Origin: Streptomyces profundus
GTDB taxonomy: Bacteria > Actinomycetota > Actinomycetes > Streptomycetales > Streptomycetaceae
Direction of reading: 5' to 3'
Length of the DNA: 64,000 nucleotides
Assembly: GCF_020740535.1 (NCBI RefSeq)
Contig: NZ_CP082362.1
Location: forward strand, 7,437,501-7,501,500
Shown: one piece after another, positions 55,093 through 63,351 of the stretch
Position numbering within the stretch: the first letter of the stretch is position 1
How the letters are laid out: every line of letters starts with the position of its first letter
The notes under the pieces: model-generated
What the model saw: the letters and a program-made list of their open reading frames with translations, nothing else
Told to the model about the DNA's origin: nothing
Databases searched by the model: none
Position numbers and translations under genes: made by a program

Positions 55093-56355
55093 TCAACGGG
55101 AGGTGGCACCGGTCCGGTGCCTGGGCACGCTGTCCTCGGGCACGGCGGGGAGCCGCTCGCGCTGGATCCAGGTCAGCAGCGGGCCGGTCATCACCGTGGT
55201 GACCACGGCCATCACGACCATCAGCGAGTACAGCTCTCCGCTCAGCAACCCGAGATGCAGGCCCACCCCGAGGATCACCAGCTCGGTCAGTCCGCGGGTG
55301 TTCATCAGCGCGGCCAGCGAGGCGGCGGACCTGGGGGGCATCTTCTGCGAACGGGCACCCAGGTAGGTGCCACCGAACTTCCCGAGGACGGCCACCGCGA
55401 TGATCAGCGAGAGGTCGAGCAACCCGGACGTGCCGATCCCGCCGAGGTCCACCTGGAAGCCGGCGACCACGAAGTACACGGGGAGCAGCACGGCGGTCAG
55501 ATGGCTGGTGCGGTCGTAGATGTCGGCGCGCAGGGCCTGCGCACCCTCCTTGGGCACGACCAGGCCGAAGAGGAAGGCGCCGAAGATGTAGTGCATGCCG
55601 ATGGCCTCGGTGGCGGCGGCGGAGAGCAGCGCCCCGACGAGGACCACGGCGAACTTGAGCGGGGGATTGGCCTGGGCCTCGGAACCTTCACGAGGAAGCA
55701 GGAAGCGGCGCAGCAGGGGCCGCACCACCAGCAGCATCGCGGCCAGGTAGGGCAGGGTGAACAGGACCAGCCAGTGGTTCCCGTCGGCACCGACCGAGGC
55801 GTTGACTCCGGCCAGGGCGGCCCAGGCCGCGACGTCCACGAACGCGGCGGCGGCCAGCGCGATACCGCCGATCGCGGTACGGCTCAGCCCACGGTCGGTC
55901 AGGATGCGGGCGAGCACCGGGAAGGCCGTCACGGAGATGGCCAGGCCGATGAAGACGACGAAGGCGGCCCGGTTGGTCGAATCGTGCCGGGGCAGCAGGG
56001 CGAAGGCCAGGCAGATGCCGAGCACGAAGGGAACCGCGGTGGAGCCGACGGCGGTGGCGACGGTGACCCGCCCCTTGCCCCGCATGGTGCTGCTCTCGAT
56101 CTCCAGCCCCACGGCGAACATGAACAGCGCGACGCCGAGGTTGGCGAGCCCCATCAGCATGGGCCGGACGTCGTCCGGGAACAGGGCCTCACTGAGCGCG
56201 CCGTCGAACAGGGTGGGGCCGAGCAGGATGCCGGCGAGGATCTCGCCGACGACGGGCGGCTGGTTGACCCGCGTCGCGAGGTATCCGAGACCTCGCGCCA
56301 TGACCAGGATGATGGCGATATCGAGAAAGAGAATCTGCAACTGATGGCTGTCCAT
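55093..56355 (-). CDS. Kef/CPA2-type cation-proton antiporter
   Basis: A 420-aa membrane protein with about 12 hydrophobic segments of the Na+/H+ exchanger fold. Family blocks include NQPPVVGEILAGILLGP near the N terminus, VGLEIE, AISVTAFPVLARIL, HYIFGAFLFGLVVP and LMNTRGLTELVIL. The C-terminal TrkA-type regulatory domain of Kef channels is missing. Such antiporters occur near several polyketide clusters and may serve in export or ion balance (inference). The ATG follows GGGGGAA. It starts 98 bp after the halogenase gene, with a strong terminator in between. Confidence 0.88.
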   Translation of the reverse strand: MDSHQLQILFLDIAIILVMARGLGYLATRVNQPPVVGEILAGILLGPTLFDGALSEALFPDDVRPMLMGLANLGVALFMFAVGLEIESSTMRGKGRVTVATAVGSTAVPFVLGICLAFALLPRHDSTNRAAFVVFIGLAISVTAFPVLARILTDRGLSRTAIGGIALAAAAFVDVAAWAALAGVNASVGADGNHWLVLFTLPYLAAMLLVVRPLLRRFLLPREGSEAQANPPLKFAVVLVGALLSAAATEAIGMHYIFGAFLFGLVVPKEGAQALRADIYDRTSHLTAVLLPVYFVVAGFQVDLGGIGTSGLLDLSLIIAVAVLGKFGGTYLGARSQKMPPRSAASLAALMNTRGLTELVILGVGLHLGLLSGELYSLMVVMAVVTTVMTGPLLTWIQRERLPAVPEDSVPRHRTGATSR

Positions 56356-56408
56356 TTCCCCCGGACCTCTTCAATCCATTGCGTCGCATCAGCAATTCAT
56401 GTGGACAG

Positions 56409-56449
56409 CCCTGTGGCAGGCGCCGCAGGAGTGCGGCGCTGCCACAGGG
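56409..56449 (-). terminator. Hairpin terminator after halogenase gene
   Basis: An 18-bp stem with one bulged base (arms from CCCTGTGGCA and GCGCCGCA to their complements) closes a GGAG loop. It begins 5 bp after the halogenase stop codon. A short T-containing stretch follows on the minus strand. Strong stability and position make it a convincing terminator. Confidence 0.85.
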
Positions 56450-56453
56450 AGTT

Positions 56454-57728
56454 TCAGGAGTCGATTTCCTCCGGCTTCGAAACATCCGCGATGAGGTCGT
56501 CCAGGTCAATGTGAAACATGGGGTGATTTCCGCTGAGGCCGGAGATGAGGGTGACGAAGTCATCGGCCGGCTTGCGCTCGTGCTCAGGGTCGATCATTTC
56601 CTGGGCGAGGCTGTGGTAGAACTCCTTGTACTTCGTTCGGTCGTAGAACCGCTCGACGAACTCACGGATCTCGTCGAAGAATCCGGAATAGGCCTGGGCG
56701 TAGCGGTCGAGCGCCTTCGCCTCGATCTCCGGGTGCTTGATGACCTGGTCGACGATGCTGGCGAGCGTGCTGCCGGCCATGCAGGCCAGCGCCACGCCGG
56801 TGGAGAACAGCGGGTCGACGAAGGCGGCGGAGTCCCCGACCAGCACCCAGCCGTCGCCGTGGAACCGGTCCGAGTGGTACGACCAGTCGCGGGCCGTGCG
56901 GAAGCCGGCGGACTGCCGGGCGTCGCGCAGCATGTGCTTGAGCTTCGTGGTGCGCTCGCGCTCGCTGTGGAAGAGCTGCTCCAACGACTGGTCCGACCCG
57001 CCCGCCGCGGCCGACCGGGTCACGTAGCCGACGCTGATGGTGCCCTTGTCGATCGGGATCGCCCAGAACCAGCCGTCGTCCAGGCCCTCGATCAGGATGT
57101 TGGTGTACTCGTCGCCCTCAAGGCGCTCGCAGTTGTCGTAGTAGGTCCAGACCGCGACGTTGCGGAGCTCCTCGTGCCACTTGACGTCGGTGTAGCGGCG
57201 GCTGAGCACCCGGGCCTGGCCCGAGGCGTCGATGACCAGGCCGGCCCGCACCTCGCGCATCCCGTCCAGGCCGCGCAGGGCGTAACGGATACCGACGGTG
57301 CGGCCGTTCTCCTCGATGGGCTCCTTGACCGTGGCGTCCTCGATGATGTGGGCGCCGAGCTCGCGGGCGCGGTCGAGGATCAGCGCGTCCAGGTCGGCGC
57401 GACGGGTGTGGAAGGCGTAGGGGTACTTGCCCTTCAGGAAGGCGAACTTCCACGGCACCTGGTTGTTTCCCCAGACGAGGCTCCCACCGTACTTCCGCTC
57501 GAACCCACGCTGGTCCATGCGTTCGGTGAGACCGAGTTCGTCCATCGGACGCATGAATGCCGGAATGAGAGACTCGCCGACGTGGTAACGCGGAAAACGC
57601 TCCCGGTCGAGTACGAGCACACGGTGACCGCGTTGCGCGAGGAGGCCGGCCGTGGTGGCTCCGGCCGGTCCTCCTCCGATTATCACGACGTCATAGTCGG
57701 CGGAAATACCGTAAAGACTGGACGACAT
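56454..57728 (-). CDS. Flavin-dependent halogenase (PltA/CndH-like)
   Basis: A 424-aa flavoprotein with the FAD loop GGGPAG (18-23), WFWAIP (220-225, the WxWxIP halogenase signature) and FVDPLFSTG (303-311), a full match to the Fx.Px.Sx.G halogenase motif. Lys79 in ERKYGG is positioned like the catalytic lysine of the family. The PltA/CndH group acts on phenolic or pyrrolic substrates, usually carrier-bound. The salicyl ring is one candidate substrate and a polyketide phenol or enol another. The ATG at 57728 is preferred over an earlier ATG at 57836 because GAGGAAGG lies 7 bp upstream. The flavin reductase at 30618-31142 may supply reduced flavin. Confidence 0.9.
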   Translation of the reverse strand: MSSSLYGISADYDVVIIGGGPAGATTAGLLAQRGHRVLVLDRERFPRYHVGESLIPAFMRPMDELGLTERMDQRGFERKYGGSLVWGNNQVPWKFAFLKGKYPYAFHTRRADLDALILDRARELGAHIIEDATVKEPIEENGRTVGIRYALRGLDGMREVRAGLVIDASGQARVLSRRYTDVKWHEELRNVAVWTYYDNCERLEGDEYTNILIEGLDDGWFWAIPIDKGTISVGYVTRSAAAGGSDQSLEQLFHSERERTTKLKHMLRDARQSAGFRTARDWSYHSDRFHGDGWVLVGDSAAFVDPLFSTGVALACMAGSTLASIVDQVIKHPEIEAKALDRYAQAYSGFFDEIREFVERFYDRTKYKEFYHSLAQEMIDPEHERKPADDFVTLISGLSGNHPMFHIDLDDLIADVSKPEEIDS

Positions 57729-57863
57729 ACGTTGACCTTCCTCTGGCCGGTGCAGAAGCCGGGCGGGAATCCGTTTTTCCGGACCGCTGTATTTCGCCTC
57801 GTCAGTCTGCATGAGCCTTCTGTAGAAGGTCTTCATCTCATCTGGACTCGCCCTGGTCGCCTT

Positions 57864-58769
57864 CTATGCGCCGGCGGGCAGCACGGCGGACGCGCCGATG
57901 GCCAGGTCCCAAAGGTCCTCCCTGGGCCGCCCGGTGGTGGCCCAGGCGTCCCGGACCCGGTGCAGGGGTTCCAGCGGAGCCTCGGCGGACAACAGGAAGG
58001 TCGCCCAGTGCATGGGGGCCATGATCCTGGCCCCCAGGTCCTCGCACGCCCGCACGGCCTCCTCGGGGGAGGTGTGGACGGGGGCGAGCATCCAGCGCGG
58101 CTCGTAGGCGCCGATGGGAAGGATCGTCAGGTCGATACCCGGGTAGCGGGTGCCGATCTCGCCGAACCAGTGGCCGTACCCGGTGTCGCCGGCGAAGTGG
58201 ACGCGGCGGCCGTCGGGCGCGGTCAGTATCCACCCGCCCCACAGGGTGCGGCAGGTGTCGGTCAGCCCGCGCCGGCTCCAGTGGTGGGAAGGCACGAAGT
58301 CGCAGCGGACCCGGCCGGCGGGTCCTGGCAGTTCCACGGCCTCCCACCAGTCGAGTTCGGTGACGTCCGTGAAGCCGCGGCGGCGGCTCCAGGCGCCGAG
58401 GCCGGCCGGAACGAGCAGCGGGGTGTCCCGGGGCAGTCGGCGCAGGGTGTCGCTGTCCAGGTGGTCGTAGTGGTTGTGGCTGATGACGACGGCGTCGATG
58501 TGGGGAAGGTCCTCCCACGGGACGCCGACCGGGGTGATCCGCTCGGGGGTGCCCACGATCCGCTGGGACCAGACCGGATCGGTGAGGACGGTCAGGCCCC
58601 CGATCCGGAGGACGCAGCTGGCGTGCCCGGCCCAGGTGAGAGCGAGGTCGGCGGGGCCGACCTCGGGCACCGGCCCCGGGGCCACGGGCAGATCGGGAAT
58701 CTGGGCGAGGGCCTTCGCCGGCGGTCGCAGGCGCTGCCCGCGCAGGGCGAGCCGGACGAAGTCCGTCAC
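57864..58769 (-). CDS. Metallo-beta-lactamase-fold hydrolase (UlaG/NAPE-PLD-like)
   Basis: A 301-aa MBL-fold protein with the metal-binding motif HNHYDHLD, a VPSHHWSRRG histidine block, HFAGDTGYGHWF and PMHWATFLL, typical of the UlaG/RomA/NAPE-PLD branch. These enzymes hydrolyse lactones, phosphodiesters or thioesters. The GTG at 58769 is the only start in frame before a stop, yet the codons just before it read as plausible protein (EIRDWPASFADRLTSPLPG). A TTG with a GGAG site lies upstream in another frame, so the N terminus may be affected by a frameshift or sequence error. The gene lies between TetR and halogenase genes; hydrolytic tailoring or resistance is speculative. Confidence 0.82.
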   Translation of the reverse strand: MTDFVRLALRGQRLRPPAKALAQIPDLPVAPGPVPEVGPADLALTWAGHASCVLRIGGLTVLTDPVWSQRIVGTPERITPVGVPWEDLPHIDAVVISHNHYDHLDSDTLRRLPRDTPLLVPAGLGAWSRRRGFTDVTELDWWEAVELPGPAGRVRCDFVPSHHWSRRGLTDTCRTLWGGWILTAPDGRRVHFAGDTGYGHWFGEIGTRYPGIDLTILPIGAYEPRWMLAPVHTSPEEAVRACEDLGARIMAPMHWATFLLSAEAPLEPLHRVRDAWATTGRPREDLWDLAIGASAVLPAGA

Positions 58770-58995
58770 CCCCGGCAGCGGGGAGGTGAGCCGGTCCGCG
58801 AAGGAGGCCGGCCAGTCGCGGATCTCGCCGGTCCGGCGCGGCGCGGACGGCGGCGGGTGGGCGGGCGGGCGCGGTCAAGGGGAGTCTCCGTTCGTCACGT
58901 CACGTCGTGGTACGGCGACCGGCCCCCGCCCCGGACGCGGCGACGTGGCTGCGAGGAGGGGCGAGGGCCGGTGGCGGCGGAGGGCGACGGGATGG

Positions 58996-59622
58996 TCAGG
59001 CGCTTTCGGCTCCCCGGACGAGGGCGCCGCCGAGTACCGCGTCGATCATGTCCTGGATCTGGTCGTCGGCCAACGGACGGCCGTGCCCGAGGAAGAGACG
59101 GAGGATCACCACTCCACCGAGCATGTCCACGATGCTGATCAGATTGACGTCCTGCCGGACGAGCCCTTCCTGGACGCCCCGGGTCAGCACGGCCTCGACC
59201 GCGTCGCGCCAGGGGCACACCCAGGTGTCCATATGACTGGACGGGAAGTTCGGGTTGCTGACGGCCTGTGCGGCGAGGTGCGGCAGGAGCCGGCCCTCGG
59301 GCGCGTTCAGCAGGCCGTCCCTGAGCCAGCAGGTGAGGGCGAACAGGTCCTCGTGCAGGTCGCCCGTGACCTTGACGTCGAAGTCCGCCATCAGCGTGTC
59401 CAGCGCGCTGATGATCATCTCCTCCTTCGACCGCCACCGCCGGTAGACGGTGGCGCGGCCCACTCCGGCCCGCTGGGCAACCTGGTCCATGGTCAGCCCC
59501 TGGAATCCGGACTCGCCCAGCAGCGTCACCGTGGCCTGGAGGATCGCGGTGTCCGCGTGGCGGTTGCGAGGCCGACCCATGGAGCGGGGCGTGGTTGGTT
59601 GGCCTTCACGCGTCTCGTACAT
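58996..59622 (-). CDS. TetR-family transcriptional repressor
   Basis: A 208-aa regulator. The helix-turn-helix (LTMDQVAQRAGVGRATVYRRW, residues ~43-63) is typical, preceded by a short Arg-rich arm GRPRNRH, and the C-terminal helical ligand-binding half is full length. It lies 57 bp downstream of the MFS exporter gene on the same strand, the usual pairing of an exporter with its drug-responsive repressor. Candidate operators are the CTACC-type palindrome in front of its own ATG and the 21-bp palindrome in front of the MFS gene. The start ATG at 59622 has a GAGAGG site; an internal ATG at MGRPRN has none. Confidence 0.9.
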   Translation of the reverse strand: MYETREGQPTTPRSMGRPRNRHADTAILQATVTLLGESGFQGLTMDQVAQRAGVGRATVYRRWRSKEEMIISALDTLMADFDVKVTGDLHEDLFALTCWLRDGLLNAPEGRLLPHLAAQAVSNPNFPSSHMDTWVCPWRDAVEAVLTRGVQEGLVRQDVNLISIVDMLGGVVILRLFLGHGRPLADDQIQDMIDAVLGGALVRGAESA

Positions 59623-59646
59623 GCGTCCGTCAACCTCTCGGTATGC

Positions 59647-59658
59647 CTACCGTGGTAG
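59647..59658. promoter_or_regulatory. Small palindrome upstream of tetR
   Basis: CTACC, two bases, GGTAG, located 25 bp before the TetR ATG within the 57-bp gap after the MFS stop. It may be an autoregulatory half-site, but it is short and could occur by chance. Confidence 0.35.
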
Positions 59659-59679
59659 ACCAACTACGTTCCGAGCCTC

Positions 59680-61254
59680 TCATGCTACGCGCTCCCCGCT
59701 GGGAGCGGAGGAGCCGGCGGAGACGGCCTTCACCGGGATGGGACCGTGACCGGTGAGGCGGGCGGGCATCCAGGCGAAGACCACCGCGGCCAGGACGAAC
59801 AGCACCACGGCGCCGCCGACCAGGGCCACGTCCATGCTGTCCACATACGCCTGGCGGGCGGCCTCGGCCAGCGCCTCGCCCCCCGGGCCGATCAGGTCCG
59901 CGACCTGGAGCGCCGCGCCTACCGTGTCCGTGGCCGCGTCGGCGGCCTCCTCGGGCAGACCCTCGGTCGCCGGCTCCATGCGGTTCTGGTAGGCCGTGCC
60001 CAGGACGCTGCCGAGCACCGCCACCCCGATGACACCGCCAACCTGCCGGAAGGCACTGGTGGCGCCCGATGCCTCGCCCGACTTGTCGTCGGGGACGGTG
60101 GACAGGGCGGTGTGCATGGCGATGGCCAGGGTGAGGCCGATGCCGACGCCGAGCAGCAGCTGACAGGCGGCCACGGCGGTCTCGCTGGAGTTGACACCGG
60201 TGGTGGAGAAGATCAGCAGCCCGCTGGCCATGAACAGGAGACCGGCCGTCACCGGACCGCGTGGGCCGACCCGTGGGGCGAGCCGCTCCGCGGCGCCGGC
60301 GCCGACAATGACGGCGAGCACCACCGGGAGCATCCGCACACCGGTCCCCAGCGAGGAGTTGCCGAGCACGGCCTGGAGGTAGGGACTGAGCATGAACAGG
60401 AAGCCGGCCATCGCGAAGTGGACGAGCAGGAGGGCGACGATGGAGGCGCCGAAGGGGCGGTTGCCGAAGTTCCGCACGTCCAACAGCGGGTGTGCGGTGC
60501 TCCGTTCGCGCAACACGAAGAGGAGGAGCAGGGCGGCGCCGGCCGCGACGCCGCCCAGGGTCTCGACGCTCACCCAGCCCTCCTCCGGCGCGCGGGTCAG
60601 GGCGTAGGTGAGCGCGCCGAGCCCGACGACCGAGAGAACCGCTCCCTGCCAGTCGAAGCTGTGCTCGCGCACCCCGCGGTGCTCGGGGAACAGCAGGAAG
60701 CCGGCGACCATGGCCGCGGCCAGGATCGGGATGTTGATCAGGAACACCGAACCCCACCAGAAGTGCTCCAGCAGCCAGCCACCGGCCAGCGGTCCGATCG
60801 GCAGGCCGAGAGCGACGCCGGCAGACCAGATGGCCAACGCTCGGGCCCGCTCGCGCGGGGCGAACAGCACCGGCAGCATGGCTAGTGACACCGGAGTGAC
60901 GATGGCCGCGCCCAGGCCCATCAGCGCCCGGCCGACGATGAGTTCGCCCGAACTGCCGGCCACCATCGCATAGGCCGACGCGAGGCCGAAGACCGCCAGA
61001 CCGACCAGCAGGAGCCGCTTGCGGCCGATGCGGTCGGCGAGGACGCCGAACGGCAGCATCAGACTCGCGAACACCAGCAGGTACGCGTTGTGAAACCACT
61101 GGAGATCGGAGTTGGAGGCCCCCAGCGCGTCGACGAGCTCGGGCATCGCGACGTAGAGGATGGTCGCGTCCAGGCCGTTGACCAACACACACATGACCAG
61201 AACAGCAAGCGCCCACCAGCGCTTCGGGCTGCTCCAGACCGCGGATTCGGACAT
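59680..61254 (-). CDS. DHA2-type MFS multidrug exporter
   Basis: A 524-aa protein with about 14 hydrophobic segments. It carries the MFS motif A variant GVLADRIGRKRLLL after TM2, the antiporter-associated motif C (GPLAGGWLLEHFWW), and LDATILYVAMPEL in TM1, as in the EmrB/QacA subfamily. It exports drugs by proton antiport and probably serves self-resistance or secretion of the cluster product. The ATG at 61254 is chosen because GGAAAGGG lies 5-6 bp upstream; an earlier ATG at 61311 lies beyond the operator-like palindrome at 61276-61296. It is read with the TetR gene. Confidence 0.92.
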   Translation of the reverse strand: MSESAVWSSPKRWWALAVLVMCVLVNGLDATILYVAMPELVDALGASNSDLQWFHNAYLLVFASLMLPFGVLADRIGRKRLLLVGLAVFGLASAYAMVAGSSGELIVGRALMGLGAAIVTPVSLAMLPVLFAPRERARALAIWSAGVALGLPIGPLAGGWLLEHFWWGSVFLINIPILAAAMVAGFLLFPEHRGVREHSFDWQGAVLSVVGLGALTYALTRAPEEGWVSVETLGGVAAGAALLLLFVLRERSTAHPLLDVRNFGNRPFGASIVALLLVHFAMAGFLFMLSPYLQAVLGNSSLGTGVRMLPVVLAVIVGAGAAERLAPRVGPRGPVTAGLLFMASGLLIFSTTGVNSSETAVAACQLLLGVGIGLTLAIAMHTALSTVPDDKSGEASGATSAFRQVGGVIGVAVLGSVLGTAYQNRMEPATEGLPEEAADAATDTVGAALQVADLIGPGGEALAEAARQAYVDSMDVALVGGAVVLFVLAAVVFAWMPARLTGHGPIPVKAVSAGSSAPSGERVA

Positions 61255-61275
61255 GGGTACCCTTTCCAGAGTTTC

Positions 61276-61296
61276 GATACGAGACTGTCCCGTATC
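61276..61296. promoter_or_regulatory. 21-bp operator-like palindrome upstream of MFS gene
   Basis: The left arm GATACGAGAC and right arm GTCCCGTATC around a central T differ from perfect symmetry at only one position. It starts 22 bp upstream of the MFS ATG, in an AT-richer patch likely to contain the promoter. Size and symmetry fit a TetR-family operator, and the adjacent TetR gene is the obvious candidate regulator. Confidence 0.7.
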
Positions 61297-61321
61297 AAAA
61301 CATGGCCGCACCGGCCCCGCA

Positions 61322-61344
61322 CCCCCTAGAACCGCGGTAGGGGG
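61322..61344. repeat. CCCCCTA-N9-TAGGGGG inverted repeat
   Basis: Seven-base arms flank a 9-base spacer. It lies 7 bp after the SARP-2 stop and 68-90 bp upstream of the MFS ATG. The same motif with identical spacing occurs at 50420-50440 before PKS-1. It could be a shared regulator site or a terminator stem after the SARP gene; no U-tract follows. Confidence 0.55.
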
Positions 61345-61350
61345 CGGATT

Positions 61351-63351
61351 TCAGCCGCTTGGGTGACCCTCGGGAACGGACTTGACGCGTGGGAAGAAGG
61401 CCGCCCGGTCACCCCCGGCACGACCCGGAGTGCTACGGACCGCCAGCCGGCGCCCGGGACGTGACAGGCCCTCCTCCAACTCCGCCATCTCCTCGGCGTA
61501 CGCTCTGATCAGCTTGCTGAACTGGTAGCCGCCGGAGCCGGTCCGCTCCAACAGCCCCAGATCCGCCAACAGCTCCAGAGCGCCCCTCACCTCGGAATCC
61601 ACGGCCTGAGCGCCGCCCGGTTCCGGCACGTCGAACCCCTCCAGGCCCATGGCGGCCAGCAGCCGGAACAGCCGGGCCGCCTTCTCCGGCAGACTGCGGT
61701 AGCTCGCCCCGAGCGCCGCGCGCACGCTCATCCCCTCGTCCCCCTGGACGGTCAGCAGGTCGAGCCGGGTCACCGGATCCTCGTACAGCGCGGCCAGCCG
61801 CTCCGGGGAGGCGTAGGGGTCCATCAGCAGCGAGGCCGCCGTGATCCGGATGCCCAGGGGGAGGTACCCGCACAGCTCGACGAGCCGGTGGATGGCCTCG
61901 CTGCTTCCCCGCGTGGCCGCCCCGTCCAACAGGCGGATGAGCAGCCCTGACGCGGTCTCCGAGTCCAGCGGTTTGAGGCTGATGCGGTGCGCGCCGTAGC
62001 GTGCGACCAGCCCGCGCTGCGGCCGACGTCCGGTGACGATCACACAGGCAGGACCCTGCGGGATCAGGATCCGGGTCTGGTTCACGTCGAGGGCGTCGTC
62101 CAACAGGACCAGCATCCGCTTGCCGTGCAGCAGGCTCCGGTAGAGCATCACCCGCCCGTCCAGATCGGCCGGCACGGAGCCGGCCGTGACGCCCAGGCCC
62201 TGGAGCAGCCTGGCCAGCACCTCGAAAGGGGTCGGCGGGTGGCCGCTGGTCCCCCTGAGGTCGGCGTACAGGTGGCCGTCGGGAAACCGGTCCAGGGACT
62301 CGTGTGCCAACTCCAGGGCCAGCGCGCTCTTGCCCACGCCTGGAGGGCCGTCGATGGCGACGATGGGGGTGGCGCGCCCGCGCTCGGGGTCCTCCTCGGT
62401 CAGCATCTGCCGCACCGAGCTGAGCTCTTCCTCGCGTCCCACGAACACGCGGGACCGCGAGGGAAGTTGACTCGGATACGGGACGGCTCCAGTCGGTGGG
62501 GAACCGGCCGCCGCCGGCTCCGGCCGGGGCGCGGCCACGGCCGCCCGGGGGACGGGAGCACGCTCCTGCTGTCCCTGCCCGACGGCTCCGGACAGGATCC
62601 GCTGGTGCAGGCTTCGCAGTTCGGCGCCCGGCTCGATGCCCAGCTCCTCCCTGAGCACGGCGCGGGCGTCGTTGTACGCCTGTAGGGCGTGCGCCTGCCG
62701 GCCGCAGTGCGAGAGTGCGAGCATCAACAGGCAGCGCAGCTTCTCCCGGAGCGGCTCCTGGGAGATGGCCTCGGTGGTCACCACGATGGCTTCCTCATAG
62801 CGGCCCGCGGTGATCATTCCGGCGATCCAGTCCTCGACGGCGGAGAACCGCATCTCGCGCAGCCGGCCCCGCTCCAGTGCCGCGAACGGGCCGGGGACAC
62901 CGGCGAGCGCCTCCCCCCGCCACAGGCCGAGGGCCTTCCCCAGGTTGTCGAAGGCGGCCTCCACCTGCCTGTCGGCCGCCATCCGCCTGGCCTGGTTGCA
63001 GCGTCGGACGAACTGCGCCGCGTCCACCGACTCCAGGGGAAGGCACAACTCGTACCCGCCGGCGGTGGACAGCAGCAGCCGGCCGGACTCCCGGCCGCGT
63101 CGTCCGGGGTCGAGCACCCGCCGCAGGCCCGCGACATAGGTGTGCACTCCGTTGAGTGCCGTGTTGGGTGCCTCCGGCCCCCACAGCCCGTCGACGATCT
63201 GCTCCCTGCTCACCACGTTCCCCGGTTGGGTGGCGAGCAGTGCGAAGAGAGCTCTCTGCTTGGGTGGTCCGATGGCCAGTTCCTCATCCCCCCTCCAAAC
63301 CCGGAGCGGTCCAAGCAGTTGCACGGTCAACGCGTTCGGTGCCACTGACAT
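61351..63351 (-). CDS. SARP-family transcriptional regulator with NB-ARC domain (second)
   Basis: A 666-aa regulator with the same layout as the SARP at 20585-22711 but clearly divergent in sequence. It has an OmpR-like DNA-binding domain (VQLLGPLRVWRGDEEL; VHTYVAGLRRVLD), a transcriptional activation domain to about residue 255 (LREELGIEPGAELRSLH), and an NB-ARC ATPase with GPPGVGKSALALELA and LLVLLDDALD-like Walker B. The ATG at 63351 follows a GGGGGA site. It lies at the edge of the cluster, upstream of the exporter, and probably acts together with the LAL regulator on the PKS genes; targets are not visible. Confidence 0.9.
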   Translation of the reverse strand: MSVAPNALTVQLLGPLRVWRGDEELAIGPPKQRALFALLATQPGNVVSREQIVDGLWGPEAPNTALNGVHTYVAGLRRVLDPGRRGRESGRLLLSTAGGYELCLPLESVDAAQFVRRCNQARRMAADRQVEAAFDNLGKALGLWRGEALAGVPGPFAALERGRLREMRFSAVEDWIAGMITAGRYEEAIVVTTEAISQEPLREKLRCLLMLALSHCGRQAHALQAYNDARAVLREELGIEPGAELRSLHQRILSGAVGQGQQERAPVPRAAVAAPRPEPAAAGSPPTGAVPYPSQLPSRSRVFVGREEELSSVRQMLTEEDPERGRATPIVAIDGPPGVGKSALALELAHESLDRFPDGHLYADLRGTSGHPPTPFEVLARLLQGLGVTAGSVPADLDGRVMLYRSLLHGKRMLVLLDDALDVNQTRILIPQGPACVIVTGRRPQRGLVARYGAHRISLKPLDSETASGLLIRLLDGAATRGSSEAIHRLVELCGYLPLGIRITAASLLMDPYASPERLAALYEDPVTRLDLLTVQGDEGMSVRAALGASYRSLPEKAARLFRLLAAMGLEGFDVPEPGGAQAVDSEVRGALELLADLGLLERTGSGGYQFSKLIRAYAEEMAELEEGLSRPGRRLAVRSTPGRAGGDRAAFFPRVKSVPEGHPSG

